6,615 nt of DNA, taken from contig JAJRTT010000400.1 in the NCBI GenBank assembly GCA_024278155.1, forward strand, positions 1 to 6,615, given 5' to 3'. Source of the stretch: Bacteroidota bacterium (GTDB lineage Bacteria; Bacteroidota; Bacteroidia; Bacteroidales; JAADJA01). This document shows, piece after piece, positions 3,796 through 6,615 of the stretch (position 1 is the first letter of the stretch; every line of letters starts with the position of its first letter). The translations under genes and the position numbers were made by a program. The notes under the pieces are model-generated. The model did no database searches, had not been told where the DNA came from, and saw only the letters and a list, made by a program, of their open reading frames with translations.

Positions 3796-6615
3796 CAGGA
3801 TGAAGAAGCTATTTGGTATTTTGGTGACCATGCAGGAATTGACTTTGATGCCGGAGGTCCCGTTGCACTTACTGATGGGCAAATTGGCACTTCTGAGGGA
3901 TGTTCAACAATCACTGATCAATATGGCGACCTATTGTTTTATACCGATGGGGTTCACGTTTGGAACAAAAACCATGTATATATGGAAAATGGAACAGATC
4001 TAATGGGCTTTTGGTCAGCATCACAATCAAGCCTGGTAATTCCCAATCCTCTATCGAATGGCTTGTTTTACATCTTTACTGTTGATGGCATGGAAAACAG
4101 TCTTATAAATGGATTTAGGTACTCTGTTGTCGATATCAATCAAAATGATGGTTTGGGAAAAGTAATGGATAAGAACATATTGCTTTTTGCAAAATCATGT
4201 GAAAAAATAACAGCCACAAAACATGCAAATAATACGGATTTTTGGGTGATTGCACACAAATGGAACTCGAATTCTTTTTACAGCTATCTTATTACTGCAT
4301 CTGGGATTGGTTCACCCGTTATCTCAAATGTCGGATTAAGTCATTCAGGTAATATCAGAAATTCAATTGGCTACATGAAAGCATCATTGCAAGGTGACAA
4401 AATAGCCCTCGCCATAGAGACAGCATCGGAAATCGATATCCTTGATTTCGATAATCAAACCGGGATACTCTCCAATTCAATTAGCTTTGATTATCCTGGT
4501 TATGGCAGAGCTTATGGAGTTGAGTTTTCTCCTGATGGATCAAAGCTATATGTTTCGTCGTGGGATATTAGCAAAACTTTATATCAATTCGATTTACAAT
4601 CTGGAACACCTGGAGGAATTTCAAGTTCAGCCGTAGCTATAGCATCCGGAGGAAATACTCAAAGGGCAGGGCTTCAACTTGGACCAGATTTAAAATTATA
4701 TGTTGCACGCAGATATAAAACCTACATAGGCGTAATAAATAACCCTAATCAACTCGGAACCAACTGTAATTATGTCGATCAGGGGTTTTACCTTGGAGGG
4801 AAAGAAAGCCTTTTGGGATTGCCAAATTATATCAGTGGTCTTTATGTTCCATTTCAAATACAGGACTTCCTGTTTAATGAAGTGTGTTTTAATGACACTA
4901 CTTTTTTCAACATTATCAATACAACAGGCCTCATATCTGTTTCCTGGGACTTTGGTGATCCTGAATCAGGTACATCAAATACTTCTAATGAATTAAACCC
5001 ATTCCATATATTCTCATCATTCGGTACTTTTGAAGTCACGCTCATTTCTGAGTTCACTTCAAATACGGATACAGTAAACAAGGAAATTCTTATCCAACCC
5101 CTGCCTCAAATATTCCTGGGCAATGATACTTCATTATGCATAAATGATTTTTACCTGCTCGACCCCGGGCAGGGATATTCCGATTATTTGTGGCAGGATG
5201 GCTCCACAAACCCAACATTTCCTGCAAATAACTCCGGTCTTTATTGGGTAGAGGTCACCAATGAATTTGGGTGCACTGCAACAGATTCGATTAATGTAGA
5301 ATTACTTCCCTCACCGGATATTGACCTGGGGAACGATACACTTATCTGCATTGGAACAAACTTTACACTGAATGCAGGTCCTGGTTTCAGCAGTTACTTT
5401 TGGAATACCGGCTCTACAGAATCAACAATTACTATTGACGCAACAGGGGTTTATTGGGTGGAAGTTTTTAATGAATTTGGGTGCAGCACCATTGATTCAA
5501 TATATGTAGGGCTTTATCCCAATGCAGTGCAGGACCTCGACATTGGGAACGACACGACTATTTGTTATGGACAACAATTTATCATAAATGCAGGCTCGGG
5601 ATATACCTCTTATGAATGGCAGGACGGATCAAGCGATTCACTGTTTATTGCCGATACGGCCGGGGTTTATTTTGTCCATGTCGCAAACCCTTGCGGAGAG
5701 GCATGGGACACTATACAACTTTCACTTTTCCCCATAACGGAAATTGACCTGGGAAATGATTCTTCGGTTTGTTTAAGCGATGGTTTCGTATTGCTCGACC
5801 CAGGAATAGGCTTCAATTCCTATCAGTGGCAGGATGGCTCTTCTAATCAATTCTATTATGCAAATCAATCTGGTGAATACTGGGTCGAAATAATTGATGA
5901 TAATGGATGTGCTGTTCATGACACAATCTCATTAAATTTTATTGACCCCGATCCAGGCTTGGGGCCCGACACTTCCATATGTTCAGGAAACAATATCACC
6001 TTTTCTGCATTGGAAGGATTTACTGCTTATTTATGGCAGGATGGTTCCAACGGATACAACATAACGACAAATTCTGAAGGGACATACTGGTGCGAGGTAA
6101 CGGACTCTTTGGGGTGCACTGGCGCCGATTCGGTTTTATTGGGATTGGTATATCCACCTAACATTTCACTTGGGGACGACACAAGTATTTGTTTGGGGGA
6201 TTCGATATTGCTTTCTTATTTTCCCGTTGACAGCAATTTCACATACCTATGGCAGGACGGGACTTCTGATTCAGAACAACTGGTTTACAGTAAAGGACTA
6301 TATTGGGTACAAGCCACAAACAACTGTGGAAGTGATTTTGATTCTGTTTATGTTTCCATCATGCCCCTCCCGGCTGTTTCCCTTGGCGGGGATAGGGTGA
6401 TCGGTATCCGGGACGAAGTGGTACTGGATGCAGGTGAAGGGTTTATGGACTATCTTTGGAATGATGGGTCAGGGTACCAGACCATTACGGTTTCCGATTC
6501 CGGAAATTACTGGGTACGGGTTTCCGATGGGTCTTGCTTCAATTCCGATACTGTCCATATCGAAGTGGTAAGTTGCGATTTGCTTGTCCCCATTGTGTTC
6601 ACGCCCAACTGGGAC
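3724..6615 (+). CDS. T9SS-exported propeller-PKD-Ig repeat surface protein (3' partial)
   Basis: The frame from ATG 3724 is open to the last base, giving 964 residues without a stop. The start is supported by a signal peptide directly after it and by the ATGA overlap with gene 1. Order: signal peptide 1-24, beta-propeller-like domain about 31-375, PKD domain about 400-456 with WDFGD at 409-413, seven Ig-like modules from 460 to about 948, and VPIVFTPNWD at 955-964, the opening of a type B T9SS C-terminal domain. The propeller has the features of a common Bacteroidota family: WYFGDHAGIDF, LLFYTDG, FSPDGSKLYVS and GLPNYISG. No catalytic residues are apparent; binding or adhesion at the cell surface is the inferred role. 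Roughly 75-80 residues of CTD are expected beyond the window edge. Confidence 0.94.
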   Translation, partial: MKKYYLFFLIPIIVLGVSPTLLFSQDEEAIWYFGDHAGIDFDAGGPVALTDGQIGTSEGCSTITDQYGDLLFYTDGVHVWNKNHVYMENGTDLMGFWSASQSSLVIPNPLSNGLFYIFTVDGMENSLINGFRYSVVDINQNDGLGKVMDKNILLFAKSCEKITATKHANNTDFWVIAHKWNSNSFYSYLITASGIGSPVISNVGLSHSGNIRNSIGYMKASLQGDKIALAIETASEIDILDFDNQTGILSNSISFDYPGYGRAYGVEFSPDGSKLYVSSWDISKTLYQFDLQSGTPGGISSSAVAIASGGNTQRAGLQLGPDLKLYVARRYKTYIGVINNPNQLGTNCNYVDQGFYLGGKESLLGLPNYISGLYVPFQIQDFLFNEVCFNDTTFFNIINTTGLISVSWDFGDPESGTSNTSNELNPFHIFSSFGTFEVTLISEFTSNTDTVNKEILIQPLPQIFLGNDTSLCINDFYLLDPGQGYSDYLWQDGSTNPTFPANNSGLYWVEVTNEFGCTATDSINVELLPSPDIDLGNDTLICIGTNFTLNAGPGFSSYFWNTGSTESTITIDATGVYWVEVFNEFGCSTIDSIYVGLYPNAVQDLDIGNDTTICYGQQFIINAGSGYTSYEWQDGSSDSLFIADTAGVYFVHVANPCGEAWDTIQLSLFPITEIDLGNDSSVCLSDGFVLLDPGIGFNSYQWQDGSSNQFYYANQSGEYWVEIIDDNGCAVHDTISLNFIDPDPGLGPDTSICSGNNITFSALEGFTAYLWQDGSNGYNITTNSEGTYWCEVTDSLGCTGADSVLLGLVYPPNISLGDDTSICLGDSILLSYFPVDSNFTYLWQDGTSDSEQLVYSKGLYWVQATNNCGSDFDSVYVSIMPLPAVSLGGDRVIGIRDEVVLDAGEGFMDYLWNDGSGYQTITVSDSGNYWVRVSDGSCFNSDTVHIEVVSCDLLVPIVFTPNWD
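3814..4839 (+). other. Beta-propeller-like N-terminal domain of gene 2
   Basis: Residues 31 to about 372 contain successive blade-like strands: LLFYTDGVHVWNKNH, LVIPNP with LFYIFTVDG, DFWVIAHKW, IALAIETASEIDILDFD, VEFSPDGSKLYVSS, LQLGPDLKLYVARR, IGVINNPN, then the closing LLGLPNYISG. SPDG-type motifs followed by KLYV are typical of WD40/PD40-like blades. Blade number cannot be fixed by eye. This part is clearly more AT-rich than the rest of the gene. Confidence 0.72.
4921..5097 (+). other. PKD domain of gene 2
   Basis: Residues about 400-456 show the PKD signature: SVSWDFGDPESG, then NPFHIFSSFGTFEVTLI, ending in KEILI. It sits between the propeller and the Ig-like modules, a usual spacer position in T9SS cargo. 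Confidence 0.85.
5101..6567 (+). repeat. Seven tandem Ig-like modules of 68-71 residues
   Basis: Modules start at 5101, 5305, 5512, 5725, 5935, 6145 and 6358. Each has LG-x-D-T/S, then Cys (except the last), a D/NPG or NAG turn, a W-(Q/N)-(D/T)-G-(S/T) core, G-x-Y-W/F-V-x-V, a second Cys and D-(S/T)-(I/V)-x-(V/L). The core codes as tggcaggatgg or tggcaggacgg at 5191, 5617, 5827, 6034 and 6250, and also in gene 1 at 3116. Two conserved cysteines per module suggest one disulfide each. They resemble CHU_C-associated Ig-like domains. Confidence 0.88.
5260..5485 (+). repeat. 16-base direct repeat, copies 210 bases apart
   Basis: AATGAATTTGGGTGCA occurs at 5260-5275 and 5470-5485, at the same place in Ig modules 1 and 2 of gene 2, encoding NEFGC. 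The spacing is about one module, so recombination between the copies would add or delete a module in frame. Confidence 0.8.
6586..6615 (+). other. Start of T9SS type B C-terminal domain of gene 2 (cut by window edge)
   Basis: VPIVFTPNWD matches the first ten residues of the domain seen at the end of gene 1 (VPTAFSPNND). Only the opening is in the window, so the call rests on this motif and on the preceding Ig-like modules. Confidence 0.82.

Noticed and set aside
3761..4003. Plus-strand small reading frame inside the start of gene 2
   Set aside because: It is out of frame with the signal peptide and propeller coding of gene 2, and its product has no features of its own.

Overview
The window is accessory surface-protein territory from a Bacteroidota genome with a type IX secretion system (T9SS), probably a gliding or marine/environmental lineage. 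The evidence is the C-terminal domain at 3467-3724, which carries the VPTAFSPNND signature of the gliding-motility-associated / T9SS type B sorting domain (CHU_C, TIGR04131 type). Supporting evidence is the pre-CTD Ig-like modules with LGxDTxxC and WQDGS cores, and a propeller-PKD N-terminus typical of Bacteroidota. The exact genus cannot be read from the window.

The layout is simple: two very large plus-strand genes cover essentially every base. Gene 1 (1-3727) enters already open from the left edge, so its true start lies outside. The window holds 1241 residues: two copies of a long unit of about 430-500 residues, each containing a solenoid with a 17-residue period, then three Ig-like modules and a T9SS type B CTD. 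Gene 2 (3724-6615) starts inside the end of gene 1 through an ATGA overlap and runs off the right edge with no stop. Its 964 visible residues are a signal peptide, a beta-propeller-like domain, one PKD domain, seven tandem Ig-like modules of 68-71 residues, and the first ten residues of what looks like the same type of CTD.

The genes are probably co-transcribed and translationally coupled. Both products should cross the inner membrane by Sec and the outer membrane by T9SS, ending at the surface or in the medium. Their pre-CTD modules are clearly related and share exact 16-base matches. No enzyme active site is visible in either protein, so adhesion or extracellular structural roles are inferred rather than shown.

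There is no RNA gene, mobile element, CRISPR array, terminator or intergenic stretch that I can support. The most interesting signals are architectural: an indel of exactly two solenoid turns between the two large units of gene 1, loss of the first conserved cysteine in the last Ig module of both proteins, composition that differs sharply along gene 2, and dense D-(S/T)-hydrophobic motifs confined to the repeat regions. I see no sign of a wholly new type of system.
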